NCBI GenBank assembly: GCA_024742405.1
Contig: JANSYP010000006.1
Coordinates: 225,120-289,119, forward strand
From: Paracoccaceae bacterium
GTDB taxonomy: Bacteria > Pseudomonadota > Alphaproteobacteria > Rhodobacterales > Rhodobacteraceae
DNA: 64,000 nt
Direction: 5' to 3'
A model generated the notes under the pieces. It made no database searches and was not told where the DNA came from. It saw only the letters and a list, made by a program, of their open reading frames with translations. Shown here one piece after another: positions 46,806 through 54,533 of the stretch. Position 1 is the first letter of the stretch. Each line of letters begins with the position of its first letter. Made by a program: the position numbers and the translations under genes.

Positions 46806-46990
46806 GCTATGTCCGGGCCTCCCCTCACCGTGAGCTCATCTTGTCCAGAAACCGCAATATGTCGCTGCCGGGCGCCCCACCGCGTGTCAAGCCGCAACTG
46901 GATTGCCCAGCCGCGCACCGTCGGCCACGGCTGATCTTTGCCACAGCAACAGGCGCCCCGAAGCGACGAGAGCAGCAACGCACGGCGGAC

Positions 46991-47680
46991 TCAGATCAAC
47001 CCCTGTCCGGTGATGAAAAACGTCAGCGCATCCGCCACAAGCACCAGCCCCGCGACGCCCAGAAGCCCCGGCATGATATAGGCCGCGTATCTCTCGACGG
47101 CTTTGTTGATGCGCTCCAGAACCGGCATCGCGGAGCGCCCGAACAACGCCACAGCGGCCGGCACCATCAGGAACGGCACCGCATAGAGCAGATTGTAGAG
47201 GACCAGATTGGCGGGCACGAGCGGCCCATCGATCTTCATGAGCTGGTTCACGAAGGCAAAGTAGGGGATGGCAAATGGGATCCCGACGAAACTGACCACC
47301 CCGCCAAACATGAAGGCGGCGACCGGTCCGGATTTGCTCGGCTTCGGAGGTGCATCCGACGGATGGGGCGGGTCGGTTTTCCAGCGCAGCGCGATCCTGA
47401 TCAGCAGCAAACCCACCAGCAGTCCGATGACGAAATCCTCGGGCTCGGGGTTCTGCAGCCTCTGCATCGCCGGCGACAGCACAAGCTCCAACAGTTCGGC
47501 AACGCCGTAGACGACAAGGAACCCGACGATGGTGTAGCTCAATGTGTGCGCAGTGATCAGCGCAAACGTATTGGCGTAGGGTTTGGCGCTCGTCATCGAC
47601 AGGATCACCGCGGCCAAGAGGACGGGATTGGCAATGTCCAGAACCAGTATCGGTCCCGCAACCGCCCAAAGATCAACCAT
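46991..47680 (-). CDS. GAP/LysE-superfamily-like membrane protein
   Basis: 229 aa with about six helices arranged 3+3 around a charged Pro/Lys linker (WKTDPPHPSDAPPKPSKSG). VDLWAVAGPILVLDIANPVL and the repeat-like GGVVSFVGIPFAIPYFAFVN fit the GAP (Sap, PF11139-like) branch of LysE-type exporters. Substrate unknown. Near the polyamine-type operon but with its own promoter space. Confidence 0.7.
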   Translation of the reverse strand: MVDLWAVAGPILVLDIANPVLLAAVILSMTSAKPYANTFALITAHTLSYTIVGFLVVYGVAELLELVLSPAMQRLQNPEPEDFVIGLLVGLLLIRIALRWKTDPPHPSDAPPKPSKSGPVAAFMFGGVVSFVGIPFAIPYFAFVNQLMKIDGPLVPANLVLYNLLYAVPFLMVPAAVALFGRSAMPVLERINKAVERYAAYIMPGLLGVAGLVLVADALTFFITGQGLI

Positions 47681-47860
47681 TTCTGTCCGCCGCTCCCATG
47701 GGCCTTATCTCACTGACCGACGCAATTCGCCGGGACCAACGACGTCAAACACGATCCGCCAGCAAGTCTGCGGGTCAGACCCACCCCGATTTCTGGCCTT
47801 GTAGTGGGTCGAAGCGATGGTCTACAACCCGTCTGCCCGCAGGGTCAAACCCCGTGCAGG

Positions 47861-47934
47861 GCGGGTGTAGCTCAATGGTAGAGCAGGAGCTTCCCAAGCT
47901 TAAGACGAGGGTTCGATTCCCTTCACCCGCTCCA
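47861..47934 (+). tRNA. tRNA-Gly (anticodon CCC)
   Basis: A 74-base cloverleaf with encoded CCA: acceptor GCGGGTG/CACCCGC, D arm GCTC-AATGGTA-GAGC, anticodon loop TTCCCAA (anticodon CCC), T arm GAGGG-TTCGATT-CCCTT. The acceptor and T stems pair fully. It marks the left limit of the accessory region. Confidence 0.96.
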
Positions 47935-48343
47935 ACTGATCAAGAAATATTCCGGCCTCTTTTCAGGTGGTTGAGATCACATTGCGCGCCTTCATCAAGG
48001 GCGGATCCAACGCGAGGGTGGGAAAAGTCGGGAACAATTTGGAGACTTCGGAACCCTGAGTACCGCAGAAAGTCCCGAAGTCGGAGCTAGCTAGGTGGAG
48101 CCTCGGCGCATAGCTGCCCGTCCGTTGTTCCGTCCATCTCTCGGCCAGCGAGCGGGAATCGAACCCGCGAGGCGTCGGTTGTCGACGCTTACAATACACC
48201 GTTAGCCTCAGTTCGTTCTCACTGAGAGGCTCGAAACCAAAACTCTTAACCCGGCACAAACGGTCGTTTATGGCGCCCCGCTTCATTCTTACAAAGTCAG
48301 GTGGTTAGCGAAGCCTAAACACCTAGACACAATCCTTTCCGTT
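47935..48343. other. Gene-free stretch with tRNA-like hairpins on the minus strand
   Basis: On the minus strand, around 48150-48168, GCGGG-TTCGATT-CCCGC forms a perfect T arm. It is preceded by GCGTCG-ACAAC-CGACGC, like a long variable arm, and farther upstream by AGCCTC...GAGGCT (48210-48238). No matching 5' acceptor strand (CCAGCGA) is found, so this is not an intact tRNA. No credible protein. Confidence 0.5.
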
Positions 48344-49028
48344 TTGGCACGTTTTCGGCAGTCTAGTCGCGAGGACGGTCCACCTGCTTCATGCTTCAAC
48401 AGACTTATCTTGACGTACATCGAGTGTCGCCCTCCCATCACGTCGGCAGCCCCGTGTAACCAATCCCCAACCAATCGTACCTATATCGAGCGTCTGAGAT
48501 CCCCTGCCCTCGCCCTTGTCTTGGTCCTGCTCGCCGGCTGCGTGCAGACGCCCGATCGCATCACCACCGTCGCCTATGACCTGAACACTTTCAGCGATCG
48601 GGTCGATTCCGACGAGGACTGCCAGAACACCCTCGCCCAAATGCTGATCGCAGCATCGACGGAGCCAGCGGTGATGCGCCGCAGCGGTTGCACCGTAGCC
48701 GAGGGCGCCTGGCTGGACCCCTACACCGGCCGGACCTTCTACGATGCCGCTGACGTGCAGATTGACCAGCTCGTGCCGCTGGCGTGAGCTTGGCCCCGTG
48801 GTGCCTCAGAATGGCCAGAGAACAAGACGGATCGGTTTGCCCTCGATCCCGGACAATCTGCGGGTCGTGTCGGCCGCGCAGAACCGCACTAAGTGCGCGC
48901 AAGGACCGCTGGAGTGGCTGCCGCGGGATCGGCGCTACCACTGCACCTATGTGAGCGATTTCGTAGCGGTGGTGGAGGAGTATGACCTGACGCTGTCAAC
49001 GACCGAGACGCGGCCCAGTTTCAGCTGA
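48344..49028 (+). pseudogene. HNH endonuclease-family (DUF1524-like) lipoprotein, inactivated
   Basis: A lipoprotein leader (LALVLVLLAGCVQTP) is followed by an HNH-family domain. The core reads GAWLDPYTGRTFYDAADVQ-IDQLVPLA, where active members have D-H-x-VPL; here the His is Gln. A TGA at 48785-48787 replaces an expected Trp codon. The frame then continues AWPRGASEWPENKTDRFALD until one extra G near 48855 shifts it to DNLRVVSAAQNRTKCAQGPL and RDRRYHCTYVSDFVAVVEEY. With three separate lesions the gene is inactive. The exact original start is unclear. Confidence 0.78.
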
Positions 49029-49082
49029 TCTGCGCAAGCGTGCTGAACCATCCACTGGATCGGTCAAAGGCGCAGAACGCGG

Positions 49083-49425
49083 GTCGTGCCGGTGAAGTCG
49101 GCAATGCGGCGGGCGGCGCTGCTCGACCACAAGGCGCGGGACTTCCTCGTGCGCCAGCGGATCCAAACCGTGAACGCGATCCGCGCGCACCTTTCCGAGC
49201 CCGGGATCGTCGTAGCGAAGGGCACCCTCCACCTGGACCAGCTGCTCGAGGCGGCTCGGGATGTGCCCGAGGCCGCGCGCCCGGCGCTCGACCTGTTGGC
49301 CGGTCAGCTGCGCGGCCCGGAAGAGCGGCTCGAGACGGCGAGCACAGGGATCACGGCGGCGCGGGCAGCAAACCCGCTCGCTCGCCGGTTCGCGACGACC
49401 CTCAAGGCTTTGCATTCCCGGACGA
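49083..49425 (+). mobile_element. IS110-family transposase fragment
   Basis: The reading VVPVKSAMRRAALLDHKARD, FLVRQRIQTVNAIRAHLSE and LLAGQLRGPEERLETASTGI, each a piece of one frame, matches the middle of IS110/IS1111 transposases (family pattern VPVKS..., RD.LVRQRTQ..NALRAHL). Both the N-terminal DEDD part and the C-terminal serine domain are missing. The fragment ends where unrelated sequence begins near 49425. Dead remnant. Confidence 0.72.
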
Positions 49426-49470
49426 TCTCGTGCACGGTCCCTCCCCAGTATCTCGAACGCGGAGACCGGT

Positions 49471-49740
49471 ATGGCTGGTGGTTGGGCGCGCGACGGCGCG
49501 GTGAGCGAGCAGATAGAGGCCAGCATTCAAGACGAGCTGACACGCCTGCGCGCACAAAGGAAGCCGGTTGGCGATAGCCTGACCCACTGCGCCGACTGCC
49601 AGGAGCCGATCCCTCAGGCCCGGCGCGAAGCGATCCCGGGGGTTAAGCTCTGCATCGATTGCCAGCAAGAACGGGGGGCCAGACCCGTGACTCGCGGCGG
49701 GATAAACCGGCGCGGCTCCAAAGATAGCCAACTGAAATAG
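49471..49740 (+). CDS. DksA/TraR-family C4 zinc-finger protein (phage/YbiI-like)
   Basis: 89 aa from ATG 49471, with GGAG 7 bases upstream. It begins MAGGWARDGAVSEQIEASI, the usual start of short phage-type TraR/DksA proteins. The zinc finger is CADCQEPIPQARREAIPG then CIDCQQERG (C-x2-C-x17-C-x2-C). Such proteins bind RNA polymerase through the secondary channel. The C-terminal tail is longer than usual and polar. Suggests prophage ancestry. Confidence 0.8.
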   Translation: MAGGWARDGAVSEQIEASIQDELTRLRAQRKPVGDSLTHCADCQEPIPQARREAIPGVKLCIDCQQERGARPVTRGGINRRGSKDSQLK

Positions 49741-50097
49741 GCCAAGCCGAACCGGCTTTGGCTGGTGCGCCGGGCGTTCGCGTGGCCTCGACCACTAAGG
49801 TCCGGCGCGATCGCATGGCAGGCCTCGTTCGACCCTATCGCATCGGTTTACGGCCCGCGGGGCTGGGCTTTTGAAGAGCCTCTAGAAAGACGTCACCTGT
49901 AACGGCGGCGCGGCCCCTGCCAAGCCCTGCCGCTTGCCAGACGCGACTGCGTCACGCGCAAGCGACACATCGCCGGATCGAGGCCTGCCGGAACCAAATT
50001 AGGGGCGCCTCCCGCCCGCTGGATCACCTCCGGCTCGAAGACCACGGGTCCGGATACTGGCGCGGGGCTTCCCCCTGCCCTTGCGCTGATCCGACCG
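49741..50097. other. Gene-free stretch
   Basis: About 350 bases between the zinc-finger gene and the TetR gene. No protein, tRNA or strong terminator recognised. Confidence 0.5.
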
Positions 50098-50754
50098 TTA
50101 AGCTTCCGGTTCGGTGGCCAGCCTCCGGGCGGCCTCGACCGCCGCATCCTCAAGCCCGCGCATCTCGTCATGGGGAATCCTGCGCGGGCCGATCAGCACA
50201 ATCAGGCCCTCTATCTGAGCCGTGATCAGCGCCGCACGCAGCTTGCGCGTATGGTCGCTGAGGGGCGGTTCGACCGGCGGCATTACCTCCAGGATCCAGT
50301 GACGCACCCGAGCATAGAAAGTGTCGAGCATCCGCATGACGATCTCGCTGCGGCTGGCCATGGCCCACATCTCCTGCAACAGGGCGTTCGTGCCGGGGCG
50401 CTTGTTCTCTTCGATCATGTAACGGATGGAATAGTCGAAGATCTCGACAGCGCCATGGAGGTCATCCGGTTTGCGGCGCCGGAAACCCTCCTCCCACCGA
50501 TCGAAGATGTAGGCGGCAAGCTCATCCATCAGATGTTCTTTTGTCGGAAAATAGTAGGTCACGTTGCCAACGGTCACATCGGCACGTTTCGAGACGTTTC
50601 GAAACGAGATGGCTGCGAAACCCTTCTCTACCAGAAGATTCTTCGCGACCTCGAGAATGGCCGTCTTTCGCGATAGCCCCTTATGGGTCAGCGTCGTCTC
50701 AGGTACCTTGCTTTCTAGCCGCTGAGCGCTCTCCAAACTCGCCGTGGCAGCCAT
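50098..50754 (-). CDS. TetR/AcrR-family transcriptional regulator
   Basis: 218 aa from ATG 50754. The N-terminal helix-turn-helix is ILEVAKNLLVEKGFAAISFR, then NVSKRADVTVGNVTYYFPTK, the TetR signature. The C-terminal ligand domain has WILEVMPPVEPPLSDHTRKL. No obvious target gene is adjacent: it is flanked on both sides by gene-free DNA, so it may be an island regulator or a stranded gene. Confidence 0.88.
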   Translation of the reverse strand: MAATASLESAQRLESKVPETTLTHKGLSRKTAILEVAKNLLVEKGFAAISFRNVSKRADVTVGNVTYYFPTKEHLMDELAAYIFDRWEEGFRRRKPDDLHGAVEIFDYSIRYMIEENKRPGTNALLQEMWAMASRSEIVMRMLDTFYARVRHWILEVMPPVEPPLSDHTRKLRAALITAQIEGLIVLIGPRRIPHDEMRGLEDAAVEAARRLATEPEA

Positions 50755-50792
50755 AATCGCCTGCTCGAGAATAATAAGCCCGGTGACGTCGG

Positions 50793-50839
50793 ACCGGTTT
50801 GGGGGGCCAATTCGGAACAAATGATACCGGTTTGGGGGG
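50793..50839. repeat. Two 14-base direct repeats ACCGGTTTGGGGGG
   Basis: Identical copies at 50793-50806 and 50826-50839, period 33 bases, about 40-85 bases upstream of the TetR gene start. They could be operator half-sites for that regulator or the repeated end of an insertion sequence (IS21-type elements have such multiple terminal repeats). No transposase is seen next to them. Confidence 0.6.
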
Positions 50840-51304
50840 TGCGCGCCACCTGTCCTTTCCCCGTGAACCTGAGCCACAATATGCTTGGTAGATGAGGGGA
50901 TTTTCAGATGGTGAGGACGCGACATCAGGATGAAGCGGCGCCAATGCTGCGGCGGGAGATTGACGTCCATCTGGCGAGTGGTAGCGATGGGCGTTCGAGC
51001 TACCACCAAGCCGACATCAGCGACGCAACCTACGACATGTGGCGCGAGCTACTCGGCGGGACGGGACGGCTGCCGATGGCGGAACTCAAAGCGCCGGACC
51101 AGATACCATGCCCGAAGTCGGAATGAGGCCCGTATACGCTGCCCCGCGGCCTTCGGGTAACGCATCGCCGCGAGAGATCCCGAACACCAGGCTGCTGAAA
51201 TCAAGATCCGCGTCGCACTCGTGAGTCGCACCTCGACCCTCGGCCTTGCCGGGATCGAGCATCAGCCGAACCTAAAGAACACTGCAGAAGCCAAGCCTTG
51301 GGCG
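50840..51304. other. Gene-free stretch upstream of the TetR gene
   Basis: About 465 bases. Short open frames exist on the plus strand (for example 50908-51126) but none has recognisable similarity or a convincing ribosome site. Probably eroded DNA. Confidence 0.45.
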
Positions 51305-51661
51305 TCAGTCCTGCTCCGACGCCGCCACAAAAGTCTCGATTAGAAAGGCACTCGGATCGTTACTGTAATCGAAGCTCGCCTCGACCACCTCTGCGCAATG
51401 GGCGTCGATTATCAGGACGTCACCGGCACCATGTAGCAGCGACATTCCTGCGGCTGCCTCGCTACAATTGAGAGGGAACTCCCTGACTGATCCCTCCGGT
51501 ACCATCTTCAAAAGCGCATCGCGCACAGCAGTGTCGTTGAACCAGAATGTGCGCGCGCCGTCTTCCACGTTTGACGCAAGGGCGAACTGGATAAGCTCCT
51601 GGGCAAAAAGAGACGTCGGCACAGACGCTAACGCCAACACTATGGATAGGACTTTCAACAT
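51305..51661 (-). CDS. Hypothetical periplasmic protein
   Basis: 118 aa with a clear signal peptide (VLSIVLALASVPTSLFAQ, cleavage after FAQ). The mature part is about 99 aa with two cysteines (LNCSEAA and DAHCAEV) that could form a disulfide. I do not recognise the family. The gene has lower G+C than the core genes and stands alone. It may be real but could be marginal. Confidence 0.5.
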   Translation of the reverse strand: MLKVLSIVLALASVPTSLFAQELIQFALASNVEDGARTFWFNDTAVRDALLKMVPEGSVREFPLNCSEAAAGMSLLHGAGDVLIIDAHCAEVVEASFDYSNDPSAFLIETFVAASEQD

Positions 51662-51939
51662 CGGTAACCTCTTGTCTTTTCACTCGCGGAGACACCCCAA
51701 GGAAACACGAAGAGGCGTCAACTTAAATACCTGAAATATATATCTTCTGCCCCCCCTTTGGTTATTCCATGCCCCGGATACGGACCGAACTGACCCGGAC
51801 GAAGCCCTGTAGCTTCCGGGAACGAGGCTCGGCCTCGTCGGCACTGCACCAGCAGACGATGCGACGCCAAAAATGTGACGACTGCGCGCGCCGGCGACCC
51901 TGAAGCATCCAATCGGATCCGGTGTCTCACTAGGTCTTT

Positions 51940-51984
51940 TGGCGATCCCTCCAGGACTCGAACCCGGAACCTGCTGATTAGAAG
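51940..51984 (-). tRNA. 3' half of a tRNA (TCT anticodon, Arg-type): attachment-site remnant
   Basis: On the minus strand the sequence runs from the anticodon loop CTTCTAA (anticodon TCT) through stem strand TCAGC, variable loop AGGTT, T arm CCGGG-TTCGAGT-CCTGG, acceptor strand AGGGATC and discriminator G to encoded CCA. Upstream of the loop the expected 5' half (stem strand GCTGA, acceptor GATCCCT) is absent. A break exactly at the anticodon loop beside an integrase gene is the usual form of an att site. Not a functional tRNA. Confidence 0.82.
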
Positions 51985-52152
51985 TCTGAGCTTCTGAAAT
52001 TCTCTGAGCCTGCGGGCGCATCATTTGACCACCTACAGCATTGTTTTTGCTTAACTCACCCTTCATATCTCTGCGAGAAGCTTCGCTAAGTTTCATCAAG
52101 CGTGCTCGCCCGGTGCTCGCTCTAGCGCAAGACCGTTTCCAAGGGAGACCCC
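51985..52152. promoter_or_regulatory. Region between att-like site and integrase gene
   Basis: 168 bases expected to hold arm-binding sites and the int promoter. GGGAGA lies about 8 bases before the int ATG. No clear promoter hexamers stand out. Confidence 0.4.
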
Positions 52153-53349
52153 ATGGATAAGACCAGAATTTCCCGACGCGCCGTGGACGCGATGACGCCG
52201 CGGGATAAGCGCTACTATGTTTGGGACACGCAACTCGCCGGGTTTGGCGTCAAGGTTCTTCCGTCAGGCAGAAAGACCTTTGTCTACAAGTACCGCACCA
52301 GTGGCGGGCGGGCTGGGGTTGGTCGCGAGCCGGTGATCGGGGTCGACGGGACAGTCACACCCGACCAGGCCAGAAAAGTGGCGCAACACTGGGCCGCCAA
52401 GATCGCCCTCGGCGAGGACCCTGCCGCAGACCGCCAGACTGCCCGGTCGTCAGAGCGAATGTCTGAGCTTTTCGAGCGTTACCTCCGCGACCATGCGGAG
52501 CTGCACAAGAAACCAACCAGTCTGCGCAACGACCGCGCGACGATTGAGAATATGCTGCGCCCCGCCTTTGGCGCCACACGCGTCAAAGACATCACGCGCG
52601 GTGAAATCGCCAAATGGCACAGCAAACTGCGAGAGACGCCCTACGCGGCCAACCGTGCGCTTGCGCTTTTGTCGAAGGCCCTCAACCTCGCCGAGGTCTG
52701 GGGCTTGCGCGAACCTGGAAGCAATCCCTGCCGCCAGATCAAGAAGTTCAAAGAAGAGCGACGCGAGCGCTATCTCAGCGAGGCCGAGTTCGGACGCTTG
52801 TTCGATGTGCTGGACGAGGCCGAAATCGGCGACCAAGGCGCGCAGCCGGTGGTCTCACCATATGCCATTGCCGCGATCCGGCTGCTGATCCTTACCGGCG
52901 CGCGGACCTCCGAAATTCTCGGCCTCCAATGGGACTGGGTTGACTTCGAAAGCAACGTAGCGGTGTTGCCAGACTCCAAAACCGGCCGGCGCACGCTGTA
53001 CCTGTCCTCCGAAGCCATGGCGGTCCTCACTCAGATCCCGAGGCTTGAGGACAATCCTTTTGTCATCGCAGGTTCCAAAGCTGGGCGCGCTCTTGTGAAC
53101 CTTAAGCGCCCCTGGACGATCCTTCGAGCCACCGCCGGGCTGCAAGATGTCCGCCTCCACGACCTGCGCCACAGCTATGCCAGCGTGGCCGCCGCGGCTG
53201 GTATGTCCCTACCCCAGATCGGCGCGCTTCTCGGTCACAACTCGCCCCAAACGACCGCCCGCTACGCGCATCTCGCCGATAGCGTTCAACATCAGTCAGC
53301 CGCCGAGATCGGCGCGCGGATTGGACGTACACGTGAAGTAAACTCCTAG
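52153..53349 (+). CDS. int: Tyrosine-type site-specific integrase (phage/island, DUF4102 arm domain)
   Basis: 398 aa. An N-terminal arm-binding domain (YVWDTQLAGFGVKVLPSGRK, residues 22-41), a SAM-like core-binding domain (about 103-200) and a catalytic domain with the full set of residues: Arg251 (LTGARTSEI), Lys276, His336-x-x-Arg339 (HDLRH), His362 (LGHNSPQTT) and nucleophile Tyr371. Intact and probably active. It reads away from the tRNA 3'-half at its left and toward the tRNA 5'-half at its right, consistent with an integrative element. Confidence 0.93.
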   Translation: MDKTRISRRAVDAMTPRDKRYYVWDTQLAGFGVKVLPSGRKTFVYKYRTSGGRAGVGREPVIGVDGTVTPDQARKVAQHWAAKIALGEDPAADRQTARSSERMSELFERYLRDHAELHKKPTSLRNDRATIENMLRPAFGATRVKDITRGEIAKWHSKLRETPYAANRALALLSKALNLAEVWGLREPGSNPCRQIKKFKEERRERYLSEAEFGRLFDVLDEAEIGDQGAQPVVSPYAIAAIRLLILTGARTSEILGLQWDWVDFESNVAVLPDSKTGRRTLYLSSEAMAVLTQIPRLEDNPFVIAGSKAGRALVNLKRPWTILRATAGLQDVRLHDLRHSYASVAAAAGMSLPQIGALLGHNSPQTTARYAHLADSVQHQSAAEIGARIGRTREVNS

Positions 53350-53681
53350 CTCGCTTTGTTTGCCCGGAGCCAATGCTTGATAAGCACAAGAAAAACGCAC
53401 CCAGCGTTTCGAAGCACCTAGTCCTCAACAAAAGGCACAGAAGCAGAACCATCTGCTGCTCAGAAATTGTCGGTGAAGCGATCGGATACGACGTCACCGC
53501 AGTCCTAGCAGTGGCACTTTACCCAACCTAGTGTAACAATGCAGACCAAGCCCCTGCAAACTCAGACCAAAAAAATAGCACAGGGACGGACACACCGGAC
53601 AGTGAACTGGCAATTTTGCAGGTGATTTGTCGGAGATTAGTTTACACCGCGAAATCAAGTCGTTGCAGTTAAAGCATCAGA
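53350..53681. other. Gene-free stretch downstream of the integrase
   Basis: About 330 bases, AT-richer than the core, ending at the tRNA-Gly half. Contains two close copies of CAGACCAA (53542 and 53565 regions) but no gene or clear hairpin. It may be the attP arm of the element. Confidence 0.5.
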
Positions 53682-53718
53682 TTGGAAGGCAAGGGTCTTA
53701 CCATTACACAACGCCCGC
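53682..53718 (-). tRNA. 5' half of a tRNA-Gly (TCC): attachment-site remnant
   Basis: On the minus strand: acceptor strand GCGGGCG, then TT, a D region with AATGGTAA, stem strand CTTGC and anticodon loop CTTCCAA, with T33 and anticodon TCC at exactly the standard spacing. After the loop the expected GCAAG strand is replaced by TCTGATG, and no T arm follows. The tRNA is cut at the anticodon loop, as expected for an integration junction. Not functional. Confidence 0.78.
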
Positions 53719-53792
53719 AAATTGATTTATGGCGTACGGCATGCGCATTCCGGGGTCAAGCACACGGGCGCACAGGCATCGGGAGACGTGGG

Positions 53793-54488
53793 ATGTCCAG
53801 ACCACAGGCGGTGATCATCGGGGTTGGGGACGGGCTTTCCGCGGCCATCGCGCGCGATCTTGCCCGCGATCACGCCCTCACCCTGGCGGCCTGGAGCGGC
53901 GCGAAAATGCAAGCGGTAGCCCAAGAGACGTCAACGCAGACAGTGCTCCTGGACGCCATGGATGAGGTTGCCGTCGCGGGGCTCTTTGATGCGCTCCCGA
54001 CGCCGCCACGGGTGGTTGTCTACAACCCCTCCTCCCGCGTGCGGGGTCCGGTGGCAGAGTTGTCGCTCGAAGAGGTCCGCAGGGCCGTTGACGTTACGGC
54101 CATTGGCGCGTTCGTGGTCGGTAAGCACGCGGCACGCCGGATGCTGGAAGCGGATTTCGTCGACGACAAGCGCGCCACCATCCTCTTCATCGGCGCCTCT
54201 GCCGGCGTGAAGGGCTTCCCGCTCTCGGCGCCCTTCGCCATGGGCAAGTTTGCTCAGCGTGGCTTGGCCGAGAGCATGGCCCGCGAACTTCACCCGCAAG
54301 GCATCCATGTCGCCTGGATCAACATTGATGGCGGGATCCTGAACCCGGGGCGGGAGGAGCCCGCGGATCATCCGGGATCGATGCTGCGCCCCGAAGCGAT
54401 TGCGCAGACCTACCGCCACCTCATCGAGCAGGAGCGCAGTGCCTGGACAAACGAAGTGGCCCTCCGGCCGTGGGTCGAACGGTTCTAA
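53793..54488 (+). CDS. Short-chain dehydrogenase/reductase (SDR) family protein
   Basis: 231 aa from ATG 53793 (GGGAG upstream). Rossmann start VIIGVGDGLSAAIARDLAR, where the usual GxxxGxG is GVGDGLS. The catalytic Ser/Tyr/Lys region is altered: FIGASAGVKGFPLSAPFAMG has Phe where SDRs have the catalytic Tyr of YxxxK (here FAMGK). This fits the atypical/divergent SDR subgroup, so activity is uncertain. Followed by a flavodoxin-like gene after 45 bases. Confidence 0.82.
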   Translation: MSRPQAVIIGVGDGLSAAIARDLARDHALTLAAWSGAKMQAVAQETSTQTVLLDAMDEVAVAGLFDALPTPPRVVVYNPSSRVRGPVAELSLEEVRRAVDVTAIGAFVVGKHAARRMLEADFVDDKRATILFIGASAGVKGFPLSAPFAMGKFAQRGLAESMARELHPQGIHVAWINIDGGILNPGREEPADHPGSMLRPEAIAQTYRHLIEQERSAWTNEVALRPWVERF

Positions 54489-54533
54489 CGTGAACGCCGG
54501 CCACGGCGCGCACCCAGTCCAGAGGTTTCTTGT

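Noticed and set aside
48140..48240. Intact type II tRNA or two-piece tmRNA
   Set aside because: No 5' acceptor strand, no proper anticodon arm and no tag-peptide sequence could be found.
47963..48286. 107-aa minus-strand frame containing GFDSRSL
   Set aside because: The motif is a translation of a tRNA-like T arm (GGGTTCGATTCCC), a common artefact.
48289..49028. Reading the HNH region as two small intact genes
   Set aside because: The two frames carry consecutive parts of one conserved domain; the stop and the extra base explain the break better.
50908..51126. 72-aa plus-strand frame next to the direct repeats
   Set aside because: Polar sequence with no family match; it overlaps only gene-free DNA and lacks supporting features.
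51680..52099. 139-aa minus-strand frame
   Set aside because: It reads through the tRNA 3' half, so it is not a protein gene.
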